Origin: Bradyrhizobium roseum | GTDB lineage: Bacteria; Pseudomonadota; Alphaproteobacteria; Rhizobiales; Xanthobacteraceae | NCBI RefSeq assembly: GCF_030413175.1 | Contig: NZ_CP129212.1 | Span: 62,001 to 126,000 of the forward strand | Length of the DNA: 64,000 bases | Reading direction: 5' to 3' | Notes under the pieces: generated by a model | Database searches by the model: none | The model's input: the letters and a program-made list of their open reading frames with translations, nothing else | What the model was told of the DNA's origin: nothing | In this document: positions 56,891-64,000 of the stretch, in pieces | How positions within the stretch are numbered: position 1 is the first letter of the stretch | Layout of the letters: each line of letters starts with the position of its first letter | Translations under genes and position numbers: made by a program

Positions 56891-56919
56891 GCGCTCCCTC
56901 TCCGATGGAGAGGGAGCGC
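56891..56919 (+). repeat. stable hairpin between ugpB and ugpA
   Basis: A perfect 13-base-pair stem, GCGCTCCCTCTCC (56891-56903) and GGAGAGGGAGCGC (56907-56919), loop GAT, followed by TTGC. It starts 20 bases after ugpB and ends 30 bases before ugpA. Such hairpins often protect the 3' end of binding-protein mRNA or reduce read-through. Confidence 0.85.
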
Positions 56920-56949
56920 TTGCATCACCGGTGAGACCGCGGCGCCTGA

Positions 56950-57831
56950 ATGGAAAAGACAACCGTCTTCAATAGCCGTCTGCTGCCGTACCTGTTGCTC
57001 CTGCCGCAGCTCGTCGTCACCGTCGTTTTCTTTTATTGGCCGGCCAGCCAGGCTGTCTGGCAATCCTTTCTGCGCGAGGATGCGTTCGGACTGGTTTCCG
57101 AATTCGTCGGTTTCGAAAACTACCAGACGCTGTTCGCCCAGCCTGAATATTACAAGTCGATGCTGACGACCGTGATCTTCTCCTCGCTGGTCGCGGCGCT
57201 GTCGCTATCCATCGCGCTGTTGTTCGCCACGCAAGCCGACAAGAATTTGAAGGCCGCCGGCGGCTACAAGACGTTGATGATCTGGCCCTATGCGGTGGCG
57301 CCTGCGGTTGCCGGCGTACTCTGGTTCTTCATGTTTCAGCCCTCGCTCGGAATGCTCTCCCGGCCGCTGCGCGGCCTGGGCATCGACTGGAATCCCCTGC
57401 TGAACGGCAACCACGCCCTGATCCTGGTGGTGATGGCCTCGGTCTGGAAGCAGATCTCCTACAATTTCCTGTTCTTCCTGGCCGGCCTGCAATCGATCCC
57501 GAGAAGCGTGATCGAAGCCAGCGCCATCGACGGCGCGGGGCCGATGCGGCGCTTCTGGACCATCGTCTTTCCGCTGCTGTCGCCGACGACGTTTTTCCTG
57601 CTGGTGGTCAATGTCGTCTACGTCTTCTTCGACACGTTCGGCATCATCGATGCCGTCACCGGCGGAGGGCCTGCCGGCGCCACCACCACGATGGTCTACA
57701 AGGTCTATGCCGACGGGCGTCTCGGCGGCGACCTCGGCGGCTCGGCCGCGCAGTCGGTGATTCTGATGGTGATCGTGATCGCGCTGACCGCAATCCAGTT
57801 CCGCTATGTCGAACGCAAGGTGCAGTACTGA
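56950..57831 (+). CDS. ugpA: glycerol-3-phosphate ABC transporter permease UgpA
   Basis: Inner-membrane permease, 293 residues, six predicted helices (first [21 protein letters not shown]). The EAA loop that docks the ATPase is [43 protein letters not shown] is typical of the UgpA/MalF-like group. Its stop overlaps the ugpE start by one base (TGATG). Confidence 0.95.
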   Translation: MEKTTVFNSRLLPYLLLLPQLVVTVVFFYWPASQAVWQSFLREDAFGLVSEFVGFENYQTLFAQPEYYKSMLTTVIFSSLVAALSLSIALLFATQADKNLKAAGGYKTLMIWPYAVAPAVAGVLWFFMFQPSLGMLSRPLRGLGIDWNPLLNGNHALILVVMASVWKQISYNFLFFLAGLQSIPRSVIEASAIDGAGPMRRFWTIVFPLLSPTTFFLLVVNVVYVFFDTFGIIDAVTGGGPAGATTTMVYKVYADGRLGGDLGGSAAQSVILMVIVIALTAIQFRYVERKVQY

Positions 57832-58679
57832 TGGTCGAGCACCGCCCGCTCAGCGACTTCATCGCCTACGCCATCCTGACCCTCGGCGTTTTCATCGTGG
57901 CATTCCCGGTCTATCTCGCGCTGGTCGCCTCGACCCATGACGCCGCCACCGTGGTCGGCGGCAACATGCCGGCGACCCCCGGCAGCCATGCGGTGGAGAA
58001 CTATTACCGCGCCGTCTTCGTCGGCGGCTCGCGCACCAGCCGTGAGCCCGTCGCCAACATGCTGATCAACTCCTTCGTGTCGGCGATCGGTATTGCCGTG
58101 GGCAAGATTTTCATCTCGATCCTTTCCGCCTACGCCGTGGTCTATTTCCGCTTTCCGTTCCGCAAGACCGCGTTCTGGATCATCTTCATCACGCTGATGC
58201 TGCCGGTCGAGGTGCGCATCTATCCGACCTACAAGGTGGTCGCCGACCTGCGTATGCTCGACACTTATGCCGGCCTGATCCTGCCGCTGATCGCATCCGC
58301 CACCGGAACGCTGCTGTTCCGCCAGTTCTTCATGACGGTGCCGGATGAGCTGCTGGAAGCCTCGCGCATCGACGGCGCCGGTCCCTTCCGCTTCTTCTGG
58401 GACACGCTGCTGCCGCTGTCGGTCACGACAATCGCCGCCCTGTTCGTGATCCAGTTCATCTACGGCTGGAATCAGTATCTGTGGCCGCTTCTGATCACCA
58501 CGAAGGATTCGATGCAGACCATCGTGATCGGCATCAAGAAGATGCTGGTGACGCAGGACGAACTCGCCGAGTGGCAGCTTGCGATGGCCACCGCGGTGCT
58601 CGCCATGCTGCCGCCGGTCGCGGTCGTCATCTTCATGCAGCGGCTGTTCGTGCGCGGCCTGGTCCAGACGGAAAAGTAA
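57831..58679 (+). CDS. ugpE: glycerol-3-phosphate ABC transporter permease UgpE
   Basis: Second permease, 282 residues. The first helix is [20 protein letters not shown]; the EAA loop reads [44 protein letters not shown] is characteristic of UgpE. It overlaps ugpA by one base and is followed by ugpC after one base. Confidence 0.96.
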   Translation: MVEHRPLSDFIAYAILTLGVFIVAFPVYLALVASTHDAATVVGGNMPATPGSHAVENYYRAVFVGGSRTSREPVANMLINSFVSAIGIAVGKIFISILSAYAVVYFRFPFRKTAFWIIFITLMLPVEVRIYPTYKVVADLRMLDTYAGLILPLIASATGTLLFRQFFMTVPDELLEASRIDGAGPFRFFWDTLLPLSVTTIAALFVIQFIYGWNQYLWPLLITTKDSMQTIVIGIKKMLVTQDELAEWQLAMATAVLAMLPPVAVVIFMQRLFVRGLVQTEK

Positions 58680-58680
58680 A

Positions 58681-59772
58681 ATGGCCAACGTCACCCTGCG
58701 TAACGTCCGCAAGACCTATCCCGGCGGTTTTGAAGCCATCAAGGGCATCGATTTCGAGGTCGGCGACGGCGCATTCTGCGTGCTGGTCGGTCCTTCCGGC
58801 TGCGGCAAGTCCACGCTGTTGCGCATGGTGGCAGGGCTCGAGACCATCACCGGCGGCGAGATCGATATCGGCGGGCGCGTCGTCAACCAGATCGAACCGG
58901 CCGACCGCGACATCGCGATGGTGTTCCAGAACTACGCGCTCTATCCGCACATGACCGTCTACAACAACATGGCTTACGGCCTGCGCAACCGCGGCATGGC
59001 GGAGGGCGAGATCAAGACCCGTGTCGGGGAAGCCGCACGCATCCTCGAACTCGGCGCGATGCTCGACCGCAAGCCGAGGCAATTGTCCGGCGGCCAGCGC
59101 CAGCGCGTGGCGATGGGCCGCGCAATCGTGCGGCAGCCAAAAGTGTTTCTGTTCGACGAACCGCTGTCCAATCTCGACGCGAAATTGCGCATCGCGATGC
59201 GGGTTGAAATCCGCAAACTGCAGCGCAGGCTCGCCACGACCTCGATCTACGTCACCCACGACCAGCTCGAGGCGATGACGCTGGCCGATATCCTGGTGGT
59301 CATGAACGGCGGCCAGGTCGAGCAGATCGGCAATCCACTCGACATCTACCAGAAGCCCGCAACCACCTTCGTCGCCTCCTTCATCGGCGCGCCGCCGATG
59401 AACCTGATGCCACTGCGCTCGGATGAATTGAAGTCGCAACTGGCTGGCGATAGCAGGCTCGGCGAGGCCGGCATTCTGGGAATCCGGCCCGAGGATTTCG
59501 TCATCACCAACGAAACGGTTTCCGGCGGCGTGGCGCTCGGCCTCACCGTGGAGGCGACCGAGCACGTCGGCGCCGAAACCTTCGTTTACGGCTCCCGGCA
59601 GCAGGAGGCGCAGGGCGTCGCTGCCACCCCCGGCGAACTGCCGCCGGGCGAAGTGATCGTGCGGATTCCGGGTGCCGTCGGTCCCGCCATCGGCGAACGA
59701 ATCAGGGCGGCTGCTTCTCCCGACAAGCTGCATCTGTTTACCGCCGATGGGCGGAAGCGGGTGGGCCGCTAA
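58681..59772 (+). CDS. ugpC: glycerol-3-phosphate ABC transporter ATPase UgpC
   Basis: ATP-binding subunit, 363 residues. Walker [15 protein letters not shown]-loop [21 protein letters not shown], signature [17 protein letters not shown], Walker [17 protein letters not shown] and switch His in [14 protein letters not shown] are intact. The C-terminal 120 residues form the TOBE/regulatory domain of the MalK-type family ([18 protein letters not shown]). A weak hairpin (ACCAAA/TTTGGT, 59778-59795) follows the gene. Confidence 0.97.
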   Translation: MANVTLRNVRKTYPGGFEAIKGIDFEVGDGAFCVLVGPSGCGKSTLLRMVAGLETITGGEIDIGGRVVNQIEPADRDIAMVFQNYALYPHMTVYNNMAYGLRNRGMAEGEIKTRVGEAARILELGAMLDRKPRQLSGGQRQRVAMGRAIVRQPKVFLFDEPLSNLDAKLRIAMRVEIRKLQRRLATTSIYVTHDQLEAMTLADILVVMNGGQVEQIGNPLDIYQKPATTFVASFIGAPPMNLMPLRSDELKSQLAGDSRLGEAGILGIRPEDFVITNETVSGGVALGLTVEATEHVGAETFVYGSRQQEAQGVAATPGELPPGEVIVRIPGAVGPAIGERIRAAASPDKLHLFTADGRKRVGR

Positions 59773-59832
59773 ACCCCACCAAATGACGGTTTGGTAACCA
59801 TCCGCGGCCGATTTACGCAGCTTTCAGAGGTG

Positions 59833-59862
59833 CTTGAACCCTCCTTAAATCACCCCCATATT
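59833..59862 (+). promoter_or_regulatory. RpoH (sigma-32) type promoter of hsp20
   Basis: CTTGAA (59833-59838), 15-base spacer, CCCCATATT (59854-59862). This is close to the sigma-32 consensus CTTGAA-n13-15-CCCCAT-T. Transcription would start near 59868-59870, giving a leader of about 80 bases that contains the ROSE element. Confidence 0.85.
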
Positions 59863-59867
59863 CCCTC

Positions 59868-59947
59868 GTGACCGGACGGCAAGTCGGCCGGCCGGTTGAA
59901 TGGGGCGCCGCAAGGGCCCCTCAAAGTCGCTTCGAGAGGACTTTGTA
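59868..59947 (+). promoter_or_regulatory. ROSE-type RNA thermometer
   Basis: The leader can fold into hairpins. The 5' part has complementary ACCGG and CCGGT; the middle has GGGGC...GCCCC (about 59902-59920). The last stem, CAAAGTC (59922-59928) with GACTTTG (59939-59945), holds the ribosome-binding site AGGA (59937-59940) opposite TCGCT (59927-59931). The U-Y-G-C-U motif facing AGGA just before the start codon is the ROSE hallmark first described in Bradyrhizobium heat-shock genes. Melting at heat-shock temperature would free the site. Confidence 0.85.
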
Positions 59948-60373
59948 ATGTCTCGTGTTCCTTCGTTGTCCAGTCCGTTCCTGCTTGGGTTCGACGAAAT
60001 CGAGCGTGCGCTCGATCGCGTTGTCAAAGGCGCCGACGGTTATCCTCCCTACAACATCGAGCGGTGCGACCGCGCCAACGGCCAGCCCGAAAAGCTGCGG
60101 ATCACGCTCGCGGTGGCGGGTTTTACCCGCGACCAACTCGATGTGACCATTGAGGAAAACCAGCTCGTGATCCGGGGCCGCCAGCAGGACGACAAGGCCC
60201 GGCAATACATCCATCGCGGCATTGCCGCGCGCCACTTCCAGCGCACCTTCGTGCTGGCGGAGGGGATGCAGGTGCTGGGCGCGGATCTGAAGAACGGGCT
60301 GTTGTCGATCGACCTCGCCAGGCCGGAGCCTGAAAGGGTCGTTAAGACAATAGCGATCAATGAGCACGAATAA
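59948..60373 (+). CDS. small heat-shock protein (Hsp20/IbpA class A)
   Basis: ATP-independent chaperone that holds unfolding proteins, 141 residues. The alpha-crystallin domain spans about residues 35-130: YNIERCDRANGQPEKLRITLAVAGFTRDQLDVTIEENQLVIRG, then HRGIAARHFQRTFVLAEGMQVLGADLKNGLLSIDL. The N-terminus SPFLLGFDEIERALDRV is the rhizobial class A type. Expression is predicted to be under both an RpoH promoter and a ROSE thermometer. A DUF1150 gene follows on the same transcript. Confidence 0.96.
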   Translation: MSRVPSLSSPFLLGFDEIERALDRVVKGADGYPPYNIERCDRANGQPEKLRITLAVAGFTRDQLDVTIEENQLVIRGRQQDDKARQYIHRGIAARHFQRTFVLAEGMQVLGADLKNGLLSIDLARPEPERVVKTIAINEHE

Positions 60374-60422
60374 TGGAACAAGTAGCGGACTCGACCGCTT
60401 AGACCCAGAAGGAGTCGAGACC

Positions 60423-60689
60423 ATGAGTGACGTGAGTGTTACGTTCGAACCTGAACAGGTTTCCGTCGAGGCGCTGGCCCATCTTGGCGAGGGTCATATC
60501 GCCTACGTGAAGCAAGTCCGTTCCGAAGACGTGCCGGGACTGTTTCCGCAGGCGCCGAAAATCGCGCCAGGGCTGAAACTGTTCGCGCTGCATGCCGCCG
60601 ACGGCACCCCGATCATGCTGACTGACAGCCGCGAAGCCGCGATCGCCAACGCATGGAGCAACGAGCTCCAGGCCGTGAGCGTGCACTGA
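60423..60689 (+). CDS. DUF1150 family protein
   Basis: An 88-residue protein of unknown function. The sequence EALAHLGEGHIAYVKQVRSEDVPGLFPQAPKIAPGLKLFALHAADGTPIMLTDSREAAIANA has the compact DUF1150 pattern. In rhizobia this family commonly follows an hsp20 gene, as here (49-base gap), so it is likely heat-induced. It has no signal peptide and no catalytic motif I recognise. A terminator follows. Confidence 0.88.
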   Translation: MSDVSVTFEPEQVSVEALAHLGEGHIAYVKQVRSEDVPGLFPQAPKIAPGLKLFALHAADGTPIMLTDSREAAIANAWSNELQAVSVH

Positions 60690-60758
60690 GACGGCGTGGC
60701 GGGCGCAGAGCCTGCCGAAGTTGATCTGACGGCCGATTGAAGCCGCGACGTGAGTTCG

Positions 60759-60804
60759 AATACGCGGGCCTATTCCGGACTGGATTTGGCCCGCGTATTT
60801 TTTT
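60759..60804 (+). terminator. rho-independent terminator of the hsp20 operon
   Basis: AATACGCGGGCC (60759-60770), a 17-base loop, GGCCCGCGTATT (60788-60799), then five more T (60800-60804). The perfect 12-base-pair stem plus T-run is a clear plus-strand terminator. Confidence 0.92.
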
Positions 60805-60817
60805 GTTCATTGCCCGT

Positions 60818-62506
60818 TTACGCCGCGCGAACGGTGGCAAGGAATTTCTCCACCTCGCCCTTGAGGTGATTGCTTTGTCCCAGCAGCGACTGGGCCAGCC
60901 CGTGCACTTGTGTCGATGCCGCGCCGGTATCAGTCGCGCCGCGGTTGACGTCGGAGATGCTGCCCGCGACCTGGGAGGCGCCCCGCGCCGCTTGCTGCAC
61001 ATTGCGGGAAATTTCCTGCGTCGCAGCGCCCTGCTCTTCCACGGCGGCCGCGATCGCCTGCGAGATTTCCGCGATGCGACCGATCGTGCCGCCGATTTCC
61101 TGGATCGCCGATACCGATTGGTGGGTTGCCGACTGCATCTGGCCGATCTGCTCGGAGATTTCCTCGGTCGCCTTCGCCGTCTGCGCGGCCAGCGCCTTGA
61201 CCTCGGATGCGACGACGGCAAAGCCGCGCCCCGCCTCGCCGGCGCGCGCCGCCTCGATGGTGGCGTTGAGTGCCAACAGGTTGGTCTGCTCGGCGACCGC
61301 GCTGATCATCCTGACCACTTCGCCGATCCGGCCGGCGGACTGGGCGAGATCGGCGATCCGCGCGTTGGTCTGCTCGACCTGGCTGACCGCGTCGCGCGAG
61401 ATCTTGTGCGAATCCTGCACCTGGCGGCTGATCTCCGACACCGAGGACGCCATCTCTTCGGCGGCCGCCGCAGCGGACTGCGCGTTGGCGGAAGATTGCT
61501 CCGACGCGGTGGCGACCGTGGCCGACAGCATCTGCGTGACTTCGGCGGTCTTGGTCAGCTGTCCAGCCGACGCTTCGAGTTCGGAGGAGGCGGCCGACAC
61601 CGTATGAATGATTTTTCCGATCGCCGAATCGAAGCCGTCGGCCATCTGCAGCATCGCGGCCTTGCGGTCGCCATCTGCCTTCAGCTTCAGACCGGCCTGT
61701 TCCTGCTCCATCGATTGAACGCGCAGCGCGTTCTCCTTGAAGACCTGAACCGCGCGCGCCATGGCGCCCACCTCATCGCCGCGGCTGAGCGCCGGCACCG
61801 AGACTTTGAGGTCGCCGCCGGCTAGGCCCTTCATCACGGAAGTCATTTCCGCGATCGGGCGAATCACGCCAAAGGCCACCCCGAAAATGCCGGCGCCGAT
61901 GATGAGGAAGACGACGGCCGAGACGCCCCACAGCAGCAGCGTAAATGTGCTGACGCGTTCCGTCGCAGCGACTTCCGTCGCCGCGTTCTGGTCGTTGGCC
62001 TGCTTGACGATGTCGTCGACGATGGCGCGGTGCGCCGCATAGCGCGCAGTGATCTCGGCGTAGGATTTCGCAGCCGCGGCGCTGTCGGCCCTGGCAAGCG
62101 CGGGCAACAGCCCGTCCTGTATCGCGGTCCAGAAGCGGCGCACCTCGCCGTCGGATTTCTCCACCAGCTTGGTCTTGAGAGCCGCGTCGAGATCGGATTT
62201 GACCCAGAAATCGCGCCGCTCGTCATATTCCTTCTTGAGCTGAACGATCCTGTCGCGATGCGCCGCAAGTTTTGCAGGGTCGTGCAGCACCAGCGTTGCC
62301 TCAAGATAGGCCTCGATCACGTACTCCGGCGGCGGCAGGATGTCGGCAATGAGGTCATTGCCGAGCTTGATCCGGTCGTAGAGCGGACCGCCGACCTTGA
62401 GCTGTGACAGCCCATAGGCGCTGGTGGCGATGACGGCACCGAGACCCAATGCGGTGACCAGTCCGAAAATAAATATCGCGCGCGAAATCGTGAGCCGCAG
62501 CGTCAT
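60818..62506 (-). CDS. methyl-accepting chemotaxis protein
   Basis: A 562-residue chemoreceptor. Helix 1 is about residues 9-30 ([20 protein letters not shown]), then a helical periplasmic domain of about 150 residues without a Cache signature (four-helix-bundle type), helix 2 about 189-212 ([24 protein letters not shown]), a HAMP domain ([17 protein letters not shown]) and the signalling domain with the hairpin tip [48 protein letters not shown]. No C-terminal CheR-binding pentapeptide is present (ends FLATVRAA). The ligand is unknown. Confidence 0.95.
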   Translation of the reverse strand: MTLRLTISRAIFIFGLVTALGLGAVIATSAYGLSQLKVGGPLYDRIKLGNDLIADILPPPEYVIEAYLEATLVLHDPAKLAAHRDRIVQLKKEYDERRDFWVKSDLDAALKTKLVEKSDGEVRRFWTAIQDGLLPALARADSAAAAKSYAEITARYAAHRAIVDDIVKQANDQNAATEVAATERVSTFTLLLWGVSAVVFLIIGAGIFGVAFGVIRPIAEMTSVMKGLAGGDLKVSVPALSRGDEVGAMARAVQVFKENALRVQSMEQEQAGLKLKADGDRKAAMLQMADGFDSAIGKIIHTVSAASSELEASAGQLTKTAEVTQMLSATVATASEQSSANAQSAAAAAEEMASSVSEISRQVQDSHKISRDAVSQVEQTNARIADLAQSAGRIGEVVRMISAVAEQTNLLALNATIEAARAGEAGRGFAVVASEVKALAAQTAKATEEISEQIGQMQSATHQSVSAIQEIGGTIGRIAEISQAIAAAVEEQGAATQEISRNVQQAARGASQVAGSISDVNRGATDTGAASTQVHGLAQSLLGQSNHLKGEVEKFLATVRAA

Positions 62507-62625
62507 GGCAATGCTCTCCGCGCCGGGGAAAAAAATCCCGGCGAACGAAATAGCTACGATTTAGTTTAAAATTGCGTTTATCCGGTATGCCACGGAGACA
62601 AGATAATCGCCGTTCCCGGAAAGAC

Positions 62626-63087
62626 CTACGCCGCGCTCGCCGGCGGCAGCGCCAGTACGGAATAGATCGCCTGGGCGTCGCGCGAGGCGCGCAGCTTCTT
62701 GGCGACGTCCACGTCGCGCAACAACCGCGCGATTCGCGCCAGCGCCTTCAGGTGATCGGCGCCGGCGCCTTCCGGGGCCAGCAGCAGGAAAATCAGGTCG
62801 ACCGGCTGGCCGTCCATTGCCTCGAAATCGATCGGGCGCTCCAGGCGTGCAAACAGCCCGAACAGCTTTTCCAGCTTCGGCAGCTTGCCGTGCGGGATGG
62901 CGACGCCATAGCCGACGGCGGTCGTGCCGAGCTTTTCGCGCTGCAACAACACCTCGAACACTGCGCGTTCGTTCTGGCCGGTCAGGACCGACGCACGCGC
63001 CGCCAGTTCCTGCAATGCCTGCTTCTTGCTGATGACCTTCAAAGCCGGGAGAATCGCCTCGGGTGCGACCAGATCGGTAATCGTCAT
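62626..63087 (-). CDS. ptsN: PTS IIA-like nitrogen regulatory protein PtsN
   Basis: Terminal phosphoacceptor of the nitrogen PTS (PtsP-NPr-EIIA-Ntr), a regulator of potassium transport, sigma-54 functions and metabolism. The 153-residue protein starts MTITDLVAPEAILPALK; the phosphorylated residue is His66 in GYGVAIPHGKLPKL. The segment PVDLIFLLLAPEGAGADHLKALARIARLL is typical. It lies downstream of hpf on the same strand, the standard rpoN-hpf-ptsN order. Confidence 0.96.
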   Translation of the reverse strand: MTITDLVAPEAILPALKVISKKQALQELAARASVLTGQNERAVFEVLLQREKLGTTAVGYGVAIPHGKLPKLEKLFGLFARLERPIDFEAMDGQPVDLIFLLLAPEGAGADHLKALARIARLLRDVDVAKKLRASRDAQAIYSVLALPPASAA

Positions 63088-63317
63088 GGGGCGTTCCGAG
63101 GTGAATTGCGAGATAAATTGCGAGATAGGTTCTGAAGCCGGGGCGTCAAGAAGGTGAGACGGGAGGCGGGCTTGGACCCGGGTCCCGGTGTGGGCGCTTC
63201 TACTCCAACCCATGCGCGGTGCCAACTCCCGAAGGACCAGTTCCGGCGTCCTAGGCTTAAGGGCCGCGGACCATAGGGAGGGAGGCTGGGGGCGTCAATG
63301 CCGTCCGACATGGAAAC

Positions 63318-63905
63318 TCAGGGGGTAACCGTGGGAGGATCGACCCAGCCGACATTGCCGTCCGGCCGGCGGTAAATAATGTTCACCCGACCGCTGGAGC
63401 CGTGCTGGAACACGAGGCAGGCGGCGCCGGTGAGATCCAGCTCCATCACCGCCTCGCTGACCGAAAGCCGCTTCAACGACGTGGTGGCCTCGGCGATGAT
63501 GACGGGGCTGTAGGCGGTGACCTCCTCGTCGCTTTCCGCCGGCGCCTCGATCACATAGCTCGGCGCATCGATGTCGGCCAGCGCCGCGTTGGCGGCGTAG
63601 GTCTTGCGGGCCGAACGATCCTTCAACCGGCTCTTGTAGCGGCGTAACCGCTTCTCGATCATCACCAGCGCCTGGTCGGCGCTGGCATAGGCATCGGTGG
63701 CGTTGGAATCCGCCTCGAGCGTGATTCCGGAATCGAGATGTAGCGAGCAGTCGGTGCGGAAACCAAAGCCATCTTTGCTCAGGGTGATATGGCCGGAGTA
63801 GTTGCCGTCGAAATACTTTCTTAAGACTTCGTCGGTGCGCTCGCTGACGCGCGAGCGAAGCGCTTCACCGACGCTGATGCTTTTGCCGGAGACTCGAAGG
63901 GTCAT
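63318..63905 (-). CDS. hpf: ribosome hibernation promoting factor, long form
   Basis: Binds the 30S subunit and, in the long form, dimerises ribosomes to 100S particles in stationary phase. The 195-residue protein has the N-terminal S30AE fold (MTLRVSGKSISVGEALRSRVSERTDEVLRKYF, ending KRLRRYKSRLKDR), a linker, and the C-terminal dimerisation domain (RLSVSEAVMELDLTGAACLVFQHGSSGRVNIIYRRPDGNVGWVDP). The gene expected upstream, rpoN, would be beyond the window. Confidence 0.95.
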   Translation of the reverse strand: MTLRVSGKSISVGEALRSRVSERTDEVLRKYFDGNYSGHITLSKDGFGFRTDCSLHLDSGITLEADSNATDAYASADQALVMIEKRLRRYKSRLKDRSARKTYAANAALADIDAPSYVIEAPAESDEEVTAYSPVIIAEATTSLKRLSVSEAVMELDLTGAACLVFQHGSSGRVNIIYRRPDGNVGWVDPPTVTP

Positions 63906-64000
63906 TTGATGCCTCGCTTGATGCCTCGACTGCTCTGGATTTCCCGGATCGGCGCTTCCGGTATCTGAGACTATCGCGATTTGACGCCAACGCAATCAGG

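Overview
The window is GC-rich alphaproteobacterial chromosome, most likely from Bradyrhizobium or a close relative in the Bradyrhizobiaceae. This rests on recognisable families and gene order, not on a database search. The markers are: the heme-binding iron regulator Irr beside fabA-fabB; a ROSE RNA thermometer with an RpoH-type promoter ahead of a small heat-shock gene; DivL upstream of a TsaE-kinase fusion; alphaproteobacterial AddAB; a TIGR02300 (FYDLN acid) protein diverging from aroA; and hpf-ptsN. Almost everything is core chromosome, with small accessory insertions.

Layout, left to right. 1-3 kb: the 3' end of an oxyR-type regulator, then two paralogous exported proteins of unknown function flanking an acetyltransferase gene. 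3-7 kb: an unsaturated fatty-acid operon fabA-fabB-fabV on the minus strand, divergent from irr; FabV occupies the place where FabI would be expected. 7-17 kb: an SH3 exported protein, a 2-hydroxyacid dehydrogenase, a LysR/aldo-keto reductase pair, a MoeB/ThiF-like adenylyltransferase without its usual zinc cysteines, an exported trypsin-like protein without its catalytic histidine, small exported and membrane proteins, a gamma-glutamyltransferase and an orphan ParA-like ATPase. 17-24 kb: mutM, ubiE-ubiB, a toxin-antitoxin pair, then coaBC with an N-terminal ribbon-helix-helix domain, coupled to dut.

24-37 kb: divL (tyrosine at the H-box position), a tsaE-sugar kinase fusion, a PilZ protein and a MurU-like nucleotidyltransferase, followed by addB-addA and trxA. 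37-52 kb is mostly on the minus strand and reads aroA, (nucleotidyltransferase pair), cmk, rpsA, sppA, ihfB, lapA-like, trpF-trpB-trpA, accD, folC. Several of these genes overlap by 4 bases, implying translational coupling. Between aroA and cmk sits a roughly 2.2 kb insertion holding a two-gene nucleotidyltransferase module and a Bug-type binding protein.

52-64 kb: tRNA-Ala(GGC), a palindromic repeat and a small GIY-YIG nuclease gene; the organic peroxide pair ohrR/ohr with two operators between them; a class III CoA-transferase; the glycerol-3-phosphate ABC transporter ugpBAEC; the heat-inducible hsp20-DUF1150 operon; a chemoreceptor; and ptsN and hpf.

Points that deserve most attention: the nucleotidyltransferase pair between aroA and cmk, the ribbon-helix-helix/CoaBC fusion, the palindrome-GIY-YIG unit beside tRNA-Ala, a dispersed inverted-repeat family with two copies about 21 kb apart, and the run of proteins that have lost canonical catalytic or metal-binding residues (DivL, AccD, MoeB-like, trypsin-like, CoaC domain). 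No CRISPR array, rRNA, insertion sequence or prophage was seen.
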